From: Campylorhamphus procurvoides
Taxonomy: Eukaryota > Chordata > Aves > Passeriformes > Dendrocolaptidae
Assembly: GCA_013396655.1 (NCBI GenBank)
Contig: WBMV01000457.1
Coordinates: forward strand, 186,001 to 250,000
DNA: 64,000 bases
Direction: 5' to 3'
Below, in pieces: positions 1-13,584 of this stretch. A program made the translations under genes and the position numbers. Position 1 is the stretch's first letter; each line of letters begins with the position of its first letter. Below the pieces are notes generated by a model. That model worked only from the letters and a program-made list of their open reading frames with translations, was not told where the DNA came from and did not search any database.

Positions 1-700
1 TAATTCTTTGTGTCAGTTGTTCTAAACTTTGAAAACTATATTGGTTCTTTGAATTTTTGTATTTAAGATTGTTAAAAGCATCAGTGCACTGTTCAAATAA
101 TTAATGCACTTTAATTTAAAGGTGTAACTTAGATCAGGTTTTAGACTGATTTTTCTGTGTCAAAAAGTTGTCTCATTGGTTGCTTAGTCAAGATACAACA
201 ATGCTTTAGAAAACCTGACTTTTTGTACTACTGTCCCCTTATTTTGATTGTGGAAAATGGTGTACTCTGTATTGAAGTTTCAACAGACTGGTTATTAAAA
301 AATTCAGTCTTTTATATCAGTTGATTTTTTGGGGGGTTTGTAGAAATATTTAATTTGAAGTTGTATCTAATGCCAGATGATTCATGTTAATGAGGTGAGC
401 CTGCTATTTAAAGATCATTTTAAAAAGCCAGACTTACATTAATTTTACTTTTTAAATTCCCATTGACAAGGATGGAAACCTTTTCAGCATTTCACTGTAA
501 TTTTATTGCTGTAAACGATGTGGGATCATTGTTATTTTTGTCTGTTATGTCTTCTGTAGCATTTCTGTGGCCTTTGTATAATAAATTCTGCATAACTTTA
601 TCTGTGCAATGGAGACGTTTAAAAGATACTTGAGATGGGAGAACATGTTAGAAATAAATACACTTTAGTAGCAGTGGCTTTAAGTGTGCTTCCTTTCTTA
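1..700 (+). other. Possible 3'UTR end of an upstream plus-strand gene
   Basis: T-rich sequence without a credible reading frame. It contains two canonical polyadenylation hexamers, AATAAA at 580-585 and AATAAA at 653-658, the second followed by a GT/T-rich stretch near 680-700. This is what the end of a plus-strand transcript looks like. A further AATAAA at 1422-1427 could be a distal site. In human the gene upstream of the FABP4/FABP12 cluster on the same strand is IMPA1, so an IMPA1 3'UTR is a synteny-based guess only. No coding residues are visible. Confidence 0.35.
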
Positions 701-3524
701 GCATTCGTCAGACTGCAATGCTGCATCCCAAAAAGCTACATTTGTGGGCCTCAGACTTTATCAGAGTGGAACACTTTTTTCTTCTTGGCCTCTGAAGTGC
801 ACAGATCATAAACTGTTGTGCCTTTGGATGTGGGGTTATGTGTATGTACCTGCAGCTGGAGTTTGGAGTGAGTATTTCAAGCCCTTCCATTGAGATCATG
901 ATGCTTTAATCATCTCCAACCTCAGACTCAAATTTTATGGATTCTCTTCTCTGTCATTTGTTTTGGAGGTCCATCAGCTGGTTGAAGCCTGTAGCTTTCT
1001 CACTGTTAGCTTTCCTAATAGTGCAATTTGAGAAAAAAATTATATGAATTTCTTACCTTGGCCTTTTCATTCTATTTATGTTGGAGACCAGCTTGATCAG
1101 TTTTTTGACTCTAAATGGCAGCTTTTATCAAGTGTCTACTTTCTTTTGAATTTCAGCCATCCTTTCAGCAGGATCAGACATCCCCGTTTGCTACTTTGCT
1201 AAGCATTATCTTCTCAAATACCCCTTCATCTAATATGTGGCCCCTTCTTTTGTCATGTGAAAAGACAGTGAAATGTAATTATGATGGTTAAAGGCATTTT
1301 GTTTCTGTGCTAGCCTGCAATTTTGACAAGTCTTTGTAGTGAAACAGAGATGTCATGTTTACTGTATAATGAAAATGCTTTTGAGAATTTATATATGAGG
1401 TAGTCCCTGAATGTTCAAAACAATAAAATGCATGGATTTATTGCTTCGAAATAGAGGTGGCAGAGTTAATCATCTTATATTTTTTTAAAAATAATTTAAG
1501 ATAAAACTATGTATTTTCAAGATTGCTTTTGCTGGACAATGAAACAGGTGGAAAGGAAAACTAGTTACCACAAATTGAACAGATAGACTGTCAAACTGGG
1601 GTCATGAATACTCCCTATGAAGACATAACAGTCCACTGTACAGGAAGATTTTTTTGCATAGCTTTTCATTGGACAGCTTGGGCTTCAGCTAGCAAATTCC
1701 ACTATGGTTTGAACCTCAGCTCTGAAGAGCACTCAAAACTTAACAGCTGCAAGAAGGAGAGGATCAAATGGACAGAGTCAGCAACTGGAGCAAGTGAAGA
1801 AATCCAATAGATACTTCTGAAAATTAAAGGACCATATGGTCAAATTTCACCAGTCCTTTGGCCTTTACTTTGAGAATTTGACTATAAACCTATATTATAT
1901 ATAACCTCTATTATAAGCTATATTTGAGGTATGAAAGAGGGGCGGTAGCCTTACTCTACCATCTTGGCTATCATTCATCACTAGTCCTCTCCATTTATTG
2001 ATTTGATTACAGTTTGTGTTTGTTTCCTATGACAATCTGCAGAGCTTTGCTCTGTCTGCAAAACAGGGTGTTCCAGTACATTAAATCGTTCAGAGCTTTT
2101 CCTAGCCTGAAATATTGCCACAGACAAAGTCATAAAAGGTTTCAAGCTTTTGTACAGCCCTCTTAAGCAGCCCTGCAGAAAATCTTTCTTCTGCCCCCTC
2201 ATCCTCCTATTCCTCATGATACCTCTGACCCAAAGCTATGGTTTAATTCTGCATACTCTAATGTGTAGGTGTGGACTAGACATTCTGACTAGATATGAAA
2301 TGTCATCCTGTGGCCTCTGTATGAAATATTTTAAATGAGGGAGATCTCTTTCTTTTCCTGAGCTTCTTCCCATCCTCTCAAACCAGCTGCTAATTCACCT
2401 CTACTCATTACCTGTGAGCAAGGTAATTGCTTCCTTCACAAGTCTGTGTTATTGAAGTGCTAGCAGGCAACCTTCCAGCAGCACATTGGTTTTGGTCTAT
2501 AGTAGCCGGCAAGGCTGCCTTTATTTGCACAAACTCCAAGCATCAGAAGGATATCACTGATGTAACACCTCAAGAGTGTCAGCCTGATCTCCCGAACAAC
2601 ATAATCCATTCAACCTGGATTACCACTTGTCCAGTATCAAAAGCAACAGTGAATGTAGTCTGTCACATCACTCTCCACAAAAAATCTGCAGCTTCTCAGA
2701 GATCAGCAGGGGCTTCTGAAATGTCCTCTGTGCCCACTGTCTGCCTGTTACAACAACAGGGCAAAGAAAATCTGACACACTTCAAATCCATGTGCAGCAT
2801 CCAGAAGAAACAAACTGTAAGACTGCACTCAGCTGAGAGCACATTATGGCACTGTATGAAAGAGCTACAAACTATTGCCTGTTTGAGAAGAAGAATGTAC
2901 TAGATGTCCCACAGTAGAGCAGAACTAATTTCCTAGCACAATTCAAGCTATTTAAGATGCTAAAAATAATGGTGATTGTACATCCTGTTCCAGAAGCTTA
3001 TAACCTGTGTTGATGGATGGTACATTAGTTTGAGTTCATACACCGTGTGTGTCACACTCTTGGTTTGCAGTCGCAGTTACGACTTTTTCACTGAGGTGAC
3101 TCTCTCTCCACCGAAGCTGCATTAGTTGGGAATCAAATCTTCTGTACTCCCACTTAAATGGAAGGGAAAGAAGCCCTGAATACAACAGCAGTGGTTGTGC
3201 CACAGCAATAAGGAAGAACAGAAGCCAAGCCCCCTTTTTATGCAGTGGAAGATTAAGGTTTATGTTTTGTTATGTCTCTCCTTAGCAGAGACCACGTTTA
3301 TAACCACGTGAAGCACTTAATTCAGAAGTGATTCTACCGCAAATCCTTGAGAACTAATTTCATAGGGGCACTTTCTCGCTGGATTACATCTTCCTCTGCT
3401 GCTGTGGGTCCCTCGGAGAGATGGTTCCGAGCTGTTTTATCCTGCCCATGTACCCTGGCTGAGGTCGGTCTCGGAGGAGATGCACGAACTCCTGAAGAGC
3501 CGCGCCCCTCAGCGTGCCCGACAG

Positions 3525-3540
3525 AACACTAGATGGCAGC
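3525..3540 (+). promoter_or_regulatory. CTCF-like motif
   Basis: The bases AACACTAGATGGCAGC resemble the CTCF core (CCASYAGRKGGCRS) with few mismatches. It lies in the only CpG-bearing patch of the first 10 kb. Motif match only; no occupancy data. Confidence 0.25.
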
Positions 3541-3653
3541 CGGAGCCAAGGAAATATCGGCAGGCACGGGATTCCTTTGCTTTAGAAAGCATTCCCTTTT
3601 CCACGCCTCCCTTCATCCTCCTTCTGCTCCCTGTAGTTATTGTTGGATACAAC

Positions 3654-3736
3654 ACTGAGAACCGAGAACTACTCAGAAGACTTATACCACAAAATAACTG
3701 AGAACAGAGAACTACTCAGAAGAATTATACCACAAT
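3654..3736. repeat. Two-copy tandem duplication, 43-bp unit
   Basis: ACTGAGAACCGAGAACTACT at 3654 recurs as ACTGAGAACAGAGAACTACT at 3697, giving a 43-bp period. The copies differ at only a few positions, and the second runs to about 3736. A local replication-slippage type duplication in intergenic DNA. Confidence 0.85.
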
Positions 3737-6700
3737 TTTTTGAAGACTTTGCCTCTGTGTTTCTGTGGCTTGAGAAGGACTTGTGCCAGCAGCATTAACA
3801 TTCCTTTCTTTTCAAAATAAATATGTTAAAGATTGTGGTATCTATCACAAGAACACAAATCTGAATTCTAAAATAAGATAAAAGCCATACAAGTGATCAG
3901 ATTATACTGCATTTAAGGCTGTACTCATTTTCCCAAGATTTTTGCTCTCAAAAATTAGGATATGGCTTTTCAGAAGACTTTTTTTGGGCCTACCAGATAA
4001 TCTTCTGTGCACACATATATTAATCTGTATGCAGGTGCAACAACCCTGGGACAATGAACACAGACACAAATAAGCAGGTCTTTAAGATCTTTGAGATGCA
4101 ACTGTTTTATTTTCTAAAGAGAACATAAGGTCAACATTTTGCCTCCAAATGTGTTGTGACGATGTGAAGGAACTTTACCACCGGTGTCTGTATTGTCCCT
4201 ATACTGACTACATTTTGTATTGAGACTACATTTTTCAGAACCCGCTCAAGCATGGGTAGGTAACTCATCCCCCTATTTCAATGTTTTGTGGGTCTCTCTG
4301 CTGCATCCTATAAAAAGTTATTTGTATTTATGACCTTGCCTAGGAAGCTAGTGGCCTAAAGGTTGTGTCAATGCATTATTGACAAAAGGTTCACTCTTTA
4401 TCAAAATGTGGCTGGTTAAGGATTTTCTCGACAGCGTTCTCAGGAAAAGACTTTCCCACCCTCCCTGTAAGTTGTCTAGAGATGCCCTGCTAGAGCACAA
4501 CATCCAGAACATTTCCAGCGTAAGGATGCTGCTGAGCACATCTGCACAGGCTGTTGGGCAGGCCCAAAGGTATTTCATTTCCTAATAACAAGTAGCAAAA
4601 GGAGAGAGATGTCGTGAACTGTCTGCAATGCCCTTTCAGTACAGGTCGGGGTGACTTAAAATGGACAAGTTACTCTAGTATGGATCAACATGACATAGCT
4701 CTTTTCTACTATGACTTCTGCATGGTGTTGCAAGATTGATACACTCTCCTTCCTCCTGCTGTCCTCAGTTTCAATTCTCCTTTGGACAAGCCAAAAGCTC
4801 CAAATGCTGTTGCTGGCAGTAGGGTTCTTGACCAAAACCAAATAATTGCAGAAAGAAAGTCCCAGGTGAGATGTGTTGACCTGGGGAATGCTGAAGTGTG
4901 GTATCTTTGGAAAGGTAGGAGAGGGACTTGGTCAGAATAGACCAACAGCATTAGGGACAGGAGGTCCTAGTCTGGTAACAGCTTATATTAGTACCTGCAG
5001 AGAATGTTTTTAGTTTTAGAAAGGTCATTCTTCTCATTTATATAGTTATGTAGACCGCCTCTGTAAGGATTTTCAATTTTCTGTAGTATTTCCAGAAGAA
5101 AAAAGTAAATTCAGCTATAAAAGATGATCCAGATGCCTTTATTTATTATTAATGCAGAAACTTCCACTTTACTGGGTGTTTACATTGGTGTATTGCAAAC
5201 AGATTAAAAATACTCATTATTTTCACCTTCACTACTAAAAGCTAAAAATAATAAAAACTCCATTTATTTCTGCTTCATTATATTTGAAATTGTGGTTACA
5301 GTTCTCAACAGTCCTCCAGCAAAACCCATTTAAAAGAGAGTAATGGTTAATGTTATTAGAAATTCCCATTTCAATATTTATTTAGTTGCAATTAGCGATG
5401 TATTAGCTATGTAAAAGTGAATCATATCCCACTTCCTTTGTGCACCTTGTTCAGCGCACTATGTTGAAATGGAATTCATAATGACAAGCTGTCATAGCAG
5501 GCGAAGGTTAAAAGCTCTACTTCTGTAGGCACTTAGATGTTAATAGCAGTTTTCACTGAAAGGAAGTGCAAACCCAGACATAATGATTCCCATCAACAGT
5601 CATTTGTGTAGCTGACACTGAAAATCACTGCTATGCAGGCAGCCAAATCAATTAAGAGGCAAAATATATTTTCCAGTAGTGCACACTCTAGTTCAGTTAA
5701 TTTCTCCTATCTTTTATTCAAATATCATGGACTATTAATAACTAGTAAACTCTGTCAGAAGTATTTCTTTCTGCCTCTTATGTACCTGTCAACTACTAAG
5801 CCTAATACCTGAGATTTTAGGAAATGTCAGCCCACCTCTATACTCAAGTTAATTCTTCCAGTTCAGCAGACTCTGTTACTGGTGTCTATTTCTTCTTCCT
5901 AAAGTTTTCATTGCAATCTTCAGTGCATCGCAACTGAAATCAAATGGATTATGTCTTCTTGGGAATCCAGAGTAGACAGTTGATTGCCTAGTTTTTTGGG
6001 GTTTATAATTTTAAATGAAAGAATTACAGACAAAATGTACAAAGGATGGGAAGCAGAGGGAGAAATCACATCGGCATTCCCTCTCTCTTGTAAAGGTGTT
6101 TTTCATTGGAGTGCTTATTTGTTTAGTCTAGAATACCCTCCTCTCTTCCCTTTCCGAGTGGCACAACCTATAGAAAAAAAATAAAGGACCATAGAAGTAC
6201 ATCCCTTGAGATATTTGAAATGAACACTAACCCCAGTTACTTCCAACTCCACACATGGCTCTGCTCCAGAAGGGTCTGTACCTATGCAGAGTCTTGTGGA
6301 TCCTATGCAATCCATAAGAAAGCTTTTATACGGCAGTCTCTGGAAAAACAGATATTTTCATCTCTTTAAAAACTAATTTAATTTTAGCAGAACATCTAGG
6401 AAAAGAAGTAATCAGTCAGTTTTTCCACAAATATTTAAAACTATTATAGTGGCTTAACCTTCACAAAAAAAGACACCATCTGCATAGAAGATGGCACAGA
6501 AGATAAGAAAGCAGGAAAAACTCACTTATGGTTTTAACCTGCAAAGAGACTAATGATTTTCTAAAGACGACGTCAGTTACAATAAAAAACCTCAAATCAA
6601 ATTACAGCTGGTGAGATAATGTAAGCAGCAAATAAGATGAAAGAAGTCAGATTTTCCTGCTCTATTCATCTTTACCTGAGCAAGCTCATTAAATTTTTTT

Positions 6701-7032
6701 TACATTTGAAGGATTTTTTTTTGCTACATATGCATGATGACACACACAGGCAGTGTCTCGGATGTGTGACTCTTCCCTTACAGTCTGTGAAAATTTATCC
6801 CTAGCATTTCCATACACAGTGCAGCAACTGTAAATCCACTCCCACCCTGCCTGTTGCAATGTCTTCTGTCAACAACTTCAGAGACAGCATGAACCTATTG
6901 AACTCAGACTGCAACACCATTAAAAACAGGATGCATTTAGTTTTGAACAGGGCATGTAAGGGGCGGGGGGCTGTCTTATGGTGACAGAGATTTTGCAAGC
7001 TAACGGTAAAGAGGACACTTTGCAATAGCTTT

Positions 7033-7046
7033 CCACTAGAGGGAAG
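7033..7046 (+). promoter_or_regulatory. CTCF-like motif
   Basis: CCACTAGAGGGAAG matches the first eleven bases of the CTCF core well but departs from it in the 3' GGC part. Same orientation as the candidate at 3525. A weak prediction from motif shape only. Confidence 0.18.
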
Positions 7047-9778
7047 ATGTTTGGGTACAGTGTAGCTTCATGCAACAGAAGTTGTTTGGTTTGTTTTAAT
7101 TTTGGTTCTTAGTTCATTGGCTTTTTAAAGCAGAAACATTCACAGCAGGTACGTAGGTGGGTCTAATGAAACACACAGGAGGCACTTTATCGTGTTAAAC
7201 CAGATTGTAGTTGATGCAATTTGAGCTAATTAGGTGACTGAAAGTAGGTGAGGAAACCTAGATGAGAGAAGTAGTTCTATGTGTAACTCCACCGATTTCA
7301 TGCTGCCATATTCATAAGGCACAGAAATTACTCCTGGTAGAAAAATGAGAAAATGTTATGTTATTCCACCAATATCCAAACATCTATATTATATATGTTT
7401 ATTACCTGTCCAATGTCCACATAAATTAAAAAAAACTGTTTTGGAAAAGCTAAAATTCCTGTATAAATTCATGTATAATGAAGTTCAATATTTTTTTTTT
7501 TACTTTAACTTGGTAAATACTAATTAAACTTGTATTCATGAATTTGCTTTTTCATGGCTGGGCTAGGACACTTCATGCCAAGTATTTCCTGCTCATCATC
7601 ACCAAAATGCTTTACATCCCTGAGCCTCCAGTTTTAACAGTGACAAACCGACACTCCACGAAAGAGGAGCAGGTCGTACTGGTGAACAGTTCCTTTTTTT
7701 CCAGCTTCTGAGGAGAAAAATATTCAGCAGCAGCTGGCCGGTAGCTGTGTGCTCAGCAGCCCAGCCCTGCAACAGCACAGATCTGAATGAGGAGAGCAGC
7801 CTGTTCTCTAACATCTTCAGTGATGGCCAGCCATCTAATTAATGCATGTGTATCTTCCCTTCCTTGAACGTCCTATATGATCCTGTCTGTTCTATTACTG
7901 AGTTTACAGCTTCATGTACATCCAGCAAAACATTTTGTCAAGTGCTTACCTGTAGGTTCATTTTAGTCCCAATGGCACCATGGAGTATGCTTAGAGAAAC
8001 TAAGGACAAGTCTGGGAATACGTCACATTCTAACAGGCTGCCTGGCTTGTGGGAGGGAAGGGATCATGACCATGGTTTGTAGGACTCTGTAATACACAAA
8101 CACACAGAGGCTTTTATCCTCTAAATTTCTCTCTGCCTTATTACAGGTTAGCACAAATGGCACAAAAATCAGCAATAGCAAATATACCGGTAATTAATAA
8201 AGGGAATATATACATATGTCAAACTAGTACAAATTATGATAATCAATAATGTAGTATCAATCATTAGTATGGCACATAATATCAGCAATTAATTTTGTAG
8301 TAGCAACAAGGCGGGTATGTGCTACTATAGATTACTACAGGCATAATTAGTGAAGTAATTTATTGACAATAGAGTAGCAGATACACTTATGATATATTAC
8401 TTATATGTGTAAATAAACTAGCTGGTATCAAGTGAACTAGACCAATTTCAGAAGGGGCCAAACCATTCTAAATGAGAATAAAACTGATCCCAGAGAGGTA
8501 TCCAACCATCCCAGAGGTGGTAGGACAACTTTTCAAAACTGTGCCCAAAGGGAGTCCAATAAGGTAATTAGGCAGAGTTTTCCTTTGAAGATGATCTGTG
8601 TCTCTGAGGGAGGAGTCAGTCAGACATCCCTGGTAAGCATTCAAGTGCTCATTGAAAGTTTTTGTGGGATTTAACTTGTTTAGGAAAGGAAAAACAAGTG
8701 AAGCACAGGAAGTACTCAGAGAGAGGGGCTCCATTCTCAAAAAAGTGCCTCTTAGATCGTAGAGGCATAAGGGGGTGTAGGACACCACCTCAAATAGCCA
8801 ACATATACTGTTAATTTCCATTTTTTCCCGTGTAACAGCCAACAGATTATGCTGTTTTCTATTCCCAAACAGTGTACACATTTTCAGGCAATAAGTTGCT
8901 GTTACAACTTCTTATTTTGGGTCTTACGAATAATGTCTCAGTATGTCTGCGGTTTCCAAGTGCTGCGCTGTACTGCAAAGATGCCGACTGCACTTCTCAA
9001 GGGTGTTTCTCTTTCCCAGGCTTAGTGCTCTGTATCACAGTTCCAGGCTGGCAGGCTTTTCTCTCTCAGTATTTTTCAGCAAAACATTTTCTTTTGCTCA
9101 GTAGTTTTCATCCTTCCAAGCAGGCCGCTTTTATGGCTGTTCACATCAGAAGTTGAGGGTGTTCCTGGAGAAGAGCCCTCCATGCCAGCAGGCCCCAGCG
9201 CACATGCTGAGTCTGAGGAGGCAACACTGACATATCTTTTTAATTATTGTGTCTGCTGAAATGGTCTTTTGTTATGCTCACTTGTTGGAATTACTTTCTC
9301 CATGTTGCTACTGCTTCTCTTGATAAGCGCTTGCATTCCTGTTTAACACTTTGTCTCCCACAACAAACATTTTTATTGTATTCTCTGTCATGAATAGTTA
9401 TCATTTAATAACAGCACCAGAGTGTCTGTTACTACTCTGAGTCTGTTAAGTGTCTCAGCCATACCACTGCAAAGCAAGAAGCTTTAACATGAACCACAAC
9501 AGCAATGCTGGAATTTAATTATGATTACAGCTGTTAGAAACAAAGATAAAAGATACAGATGAATAGTGATCTTCATATACATCATGGACATTTTATGTGA
9601 TAGAGGCTTTGATTCTCAAAGCTGGCCAAGTGCATTAATCCATGAGCTAATGGGAGGGTTGTTCTCCTTTTGAAGTTAGGAAAAATTATTTTTATTGCAT
9701 ATGCAGTCAATATTCTCTTTTTCTTTGAATGATTCTAATCACATCAAAAAGGGCGGGAGAGAAGACCCAGGGTCAAAT

Positions 9779-10045
9779 ACAATTATTCATCCCTGACAGA
9801 TGTAAAGGGTAATGACTTCAATCTGAAAGAGAATAGGTTTAGATTAGCTATAAGGAAGAATTTCTTTACTGTGAGGTTGCCCAGAGAAGTTGTGGATGCC
9901 TCATCCTTGGAAGTGTTCAAGGCCAAATTGGACAGGACCTGGAGTACCCTAGTCTCGTGAAAGGTGTCCCTGCTGGTGGCAGGAGGGTTGGAACTAGAAG
10001 ATCTTCAAGGTCCCTTACAATCTAAACCATTCTGTGGTCCTGTGT
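9779..10045 (+). mobile_element. CR1 LINE, 3'-end fragment
   Basis: Contains the typical CR1 3' tail: a block like 'GGTTTAGATTAGCTATAAGG' near 9836, then AAGAATTTCTTTACTGTGAGG, GAAGTTGTGGATGCC, GGAAGTGTTCAAGGCCA, TTGGACAGG and a final GGTCCCTTACAATCTAAACC block with ATTCTGTGG. 5'-truncated, as most CR1 copies are, and diverged, so it is an old insertion. Sense to the FABP genes. Confidence 0.9.
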
Positions 10046-11496
10046 TTAAGCTGTTATTACAGACCTCCACTGACAGACTCTACAGTTGTTTCTTTTGTGA
10101 TGCTTAGAAATGTTTTTACTGATATCTAAAATGAACCTTGCTAAAACTTAAGCTCATTAATTCTGTTCCATTCCATGTGAGCATGGAAAACAAAAATTGT
10201 TCTTAAGCAGAAAATTTAACCAAGTTGAACCTAAGTAAGGTCTTGTAGAAAAACTAGTCCTTCCATTTTTACAATGAATCATGGATAAATAGTTTTCCTT
10301 GTGCTTTTTTTTCTGATTTCTTCCTACCTGTGCCTCCTTAACACCCTTGTAAGAGCATTGTATTAAAAGTCCCTATTAAAGTCAGAACAGATAGCATATT
10401 ATTTCTTTCCTAACCATAAGACCAATTGCCCTTTTGAAGAAGAAAATATAGTTGAAATTACCTAATTTGCTCTTGTCATCTATCTTGGCAAGTACCAGAA
10501 TTTTTTTCAGCATCCAGATATTTACAGTTAATTTCAAATTGTTGTTAGTAAGGCCCATTATTCCCTCTCTCCTCTCCAATTCTCTCCCTCTCTCCTAAGG
10601 GCACATTTTCCCCGAACCCTTGTTACCCTCCTGTGTGTTCTCCACTGAGGTTGCTTCCGCCTGTCTAAATATCATAACAGGCAACTTATCAGCCATGCTG
10701 AAACATCTAAGAATTTTATCTTCCATGATCTCTGTATCCCATCCTTTACCTACTCCAGGCTGAAATATTACACTTTTTGATCTGTTATTAATTATTACAG
10801 AGATCCTTATCACTGAACTTTTTATGGAAAACTAAGCAAAAGAAAAAACTGAATGTTTTGGCCTTCTCAACATGAAGCTGTTTTGCAAGTGAAGCAAAGG
10901 CATTCCTCTTGCCTGGTTCTTCCCTTACTAAGTCTGTTTATAGCCTTAGTTATTTGACATTTTTTTTAATCCCTTCATCTTTTGGATCCTGTCCATAATT
11001 GCTCAAGCTCATTCTTCTTTTCCTGCAACTATGAATATGACCTGTTTTCCATTTTTTTTCTTCTTTCATTTGAGGACAGTGGTGAAATGAGAGAGGCAAG
11101 CTGCCTCTGTGTCCTGGCTGAATACCTGTATCTGTCCTTCTTATTGTTCCTTTTCAGGGTGACAGCCATTCTCCTTAGCTTAGCCTTCTCTCTCATCAAC
11201 TTGCCATGAAATTTTAGTGATGAATTACCTGAATTTAGTGAAATCTACCTCTTGAGGTCTATTGTTTGGCTTTGCTAGTCTGCCTTTTTCTTCACCTCTT
11301 AATTGTGTACTCCCTTTCTTTTGGCGACACTCATACAAGCTAATTTAAATATCAGAGTCTCTCGACTGGTTGTTAAGTAATTTAAAGAATTGAATTAATG
11401 ACAACTGAAATTAAAATAACAGAGATAAGAAATTCTGTGAGAAGTAAGCACTACAATAGTCCTGAATGTCTCAATTAGAAATATACATCCTTAATT
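10046..11496. other. Intergenic DNA, no gene recognised
   Basis: A+T-rich, with long pyrimidine runs on the plus strand (10560-10600 and 10940-11060). Small open frames here show no domain or family resemblance. Confidence 0.5.
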
Positions 11497-12118
11497 TCAC
11501 AGAATCACAGAATATGCTGAGTTGGAAGGGGCCCACAAGGATCATCAAGTCCAGCTCCTGGCCCTGCGTAGGACCATCCCCAAGAGTCACACTCAAGAGT
11601 ACCATCTGGGTAAAAGAACCTTTTTCTAATATCCAAACTAAATCTCCTCTAGCACAACTTCAGGCTGTTTCCTTGGGTTCTGTAACTGGTTACCACAGAG
11701 AAGAGGCCAGTGCTTGCCCCTCCTCTTTTCCTCATGAAGAATTTGTAGTCTGCAGTGAGGTCTCCCCTCAGTCTCCTCTTCTTCAGGCTGAACGAACCAA
11801 GTGCCCTCAGCTGCTCCTCATACGGCTTCCCCTCAAGGCCTTTCACCATCTTCATTGCCCTCCTTTGGACATTCTCTAATAGCTTAATATCTTTCCTATA
11901 TTGCAGTGCCCCAAACTGCACACAGTACCCAAGGTGAGGCCACCCCAGTGCAGAGCAGAGAGGGACAATCCCCTCCCTCAATCAGCTGGCGATGCTGTGC
12001 CTGATGCCCCCCAGGACAGGGTTGGCCCTCCTGGCTGCCAGGGCACTGCTGGCTCAGATTCACCTTGCCATCAGCTAGGAGCACACCTAGCAATACAGCA
12101 GTCTGAAACTCCCTGGGG
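11497..12118 (-). mobile_element. CR1 LINE fragment, antisense, RT C-terminus to 3' end
   Basis: Read on the minus strand this is the last ~620 bp of a CR1. The 3' tail lies at 11497 (CACAGAATCACAGAA). The region 11649-11981 in reverse still has an open frame for the C-terminal part of the CR1 ORF2 protein, with recognisable words such as [17 protein letters not shown] and [18 protein letters not shown]. Upstream of it, in another frame (to ~12093), lies the LGVLLADGKVNLSQQC block, so the element is frameshifted and dead. No catalytic RT motif is included. Confidence 0.93.
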
Positions 12119-13584
12119 AAAAGTTTGTAGTAAACTACTTTAATTAGGTAAAATTTCTTTGATGAATAGTAGTAAGAAAGTTATGTTAATTAATTGGTGC
12201 CTTGTTCTCTAAGATGAAGTTTAACAATTTTAAAAGCAGTCAACGTACCTTAACACATCATTGGTGTAATAGGACTGAGTTTCATTCAGGAGATAGTTAA
12301 AGACACCAGGACACAAAAAGTTTTCAGGTTTATAGTTTTCTCACTTGTTCTTAGGAATGCAATTTAAACTTAACTCCAGTTGTTAAACACTCAAGATCCT
12401 TGTTCATTAGTACTCCACCATAAAGGGAGGGGGGTGTCTGCCATGACTTCCAATCTGCAGATCTATTTCTGGGCCCACTGGGATGGCCATGTGCAGCTCA
12501 GCGCCTGCTCTCTGTATCCCCCCAGACAAAACTCTCTGCCTGTCCTGCAGGCAAGGTCATGCTGAGCTCTCAAATTTGGATCCATATAGGAGCTGCTGTT
12601 TTCCTTCAAAATGGATGGAAAATGTTAAATGCTCTGCAGCAACCACAAAGAAGCATGCTATAGGGTTTGTTCTTCTGTGGGAAAGGATTCAAACCATCAT
12701 TGCTCACCTTCCAAAGGGTGTGTAACTGAGGGCAGAGGAGGCTCTGCTTCACCTGCTGAACTTGTTCCACTGTGTGGAAAAGTTAAATGCTCAGTGAGTC
12801 ATAAAAAGTGAGCATGATTCCTAAGGGAAGCAGTTAGGGGTGGAGAGTGTTGCTTGCTCTTTCAGCCAAAGTTTGTGTATGCATTTTGCATGAAACAAAT
12901 ATTGCATAAAATATTGATGCAATCCTTGCGACCAGACCCAAACAGACTGCTCTAAACTTCAACGTAAGGATCTAATTGCAAGACAAAAAGTCACAGTCTT
13001 GCTTTCCAGTGCAATGAAATGCTTTTTCACATCAAACAGGGCATTGCAAAAGGGCAAAACAGTGAGCAATCTGTGGGCAAGGCACCTGAGTGCAAATTAT
13101 GAGCCTAGACTCACTGGGCAAAAGAGGAATTTTCCTCATCTTGCATGAGTGTCCCACTACAGAGTGATTTTATAAAGAGAGTTTGTTCCTCCTGCCAATC
13201 TATTTTAAAGAAAGGGAACGAGCTCTGCATCTGCTGCCAAAGAAGAGGCTTCAGGTGAACCTCAGAGCTGTGAAACCTGCATGGTGGAAAGCATCACTTC
13301 ATAGCACTGGCTCAGACATCAATGGCCCAGTGAGGGAGGAACTTAAGTAAAATGTTAGACCTCAGCATTTACAGCCACCTAATTTTCATAACTCCCTGTC
13401 AGGTTTGCCGCTGTCATGCTCAGATCCACGTATGCATATACACAGATCTCTTTGAGTTCATGCTTTCAAGATATTTAAACGTGTCACTCTCTTATGGCAG
13501 CGGTGCTGGAGATTACCTTTCTCTGATCATACTGCTTTCTTCTCTAAAGATAACTTCCATCTAAATTACACATTAGGAAAATGA
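12119..13584. other. Intergenic DNA, no gene recognised
   Basis: Mixed-composition unique-looking sequence. Short overlapping frames at 12380-12811 do not resemble any protein family I know. Confidence 0.5.

Larger units (their letters stand above)
1431..9778. other. Intergenic DNA, no gene recognised
   Basis: No exon with family resemblance, no RNA gene and no clear transposon in this stretch. It holds a short tandem duplication at 3654-3736, two CTCF-like motifs (3525-3540 and 7033-7046), a locally G+C-richer patch at about 3400-3560, and a 158-codon open frame at 2427-2903 that I do not regard as a gene. The 8150-8400 part is very A+T-rich with repeated TAAT/ATTA words, and 8468-8881 has a 137-codon minus frame without recognisable domains. 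Confidence 0.5.

Noticed and set aside
8468..8881. 137-codon minus-strand frame
   Set aside because: No domain, no splice or promoter context and unremarkable composition; chance is sufficient.
11466..11879. 137-codon plus-strand frame
   Set aside because: Antisense shadow of the minus-strand CR1 at 11497-12118.
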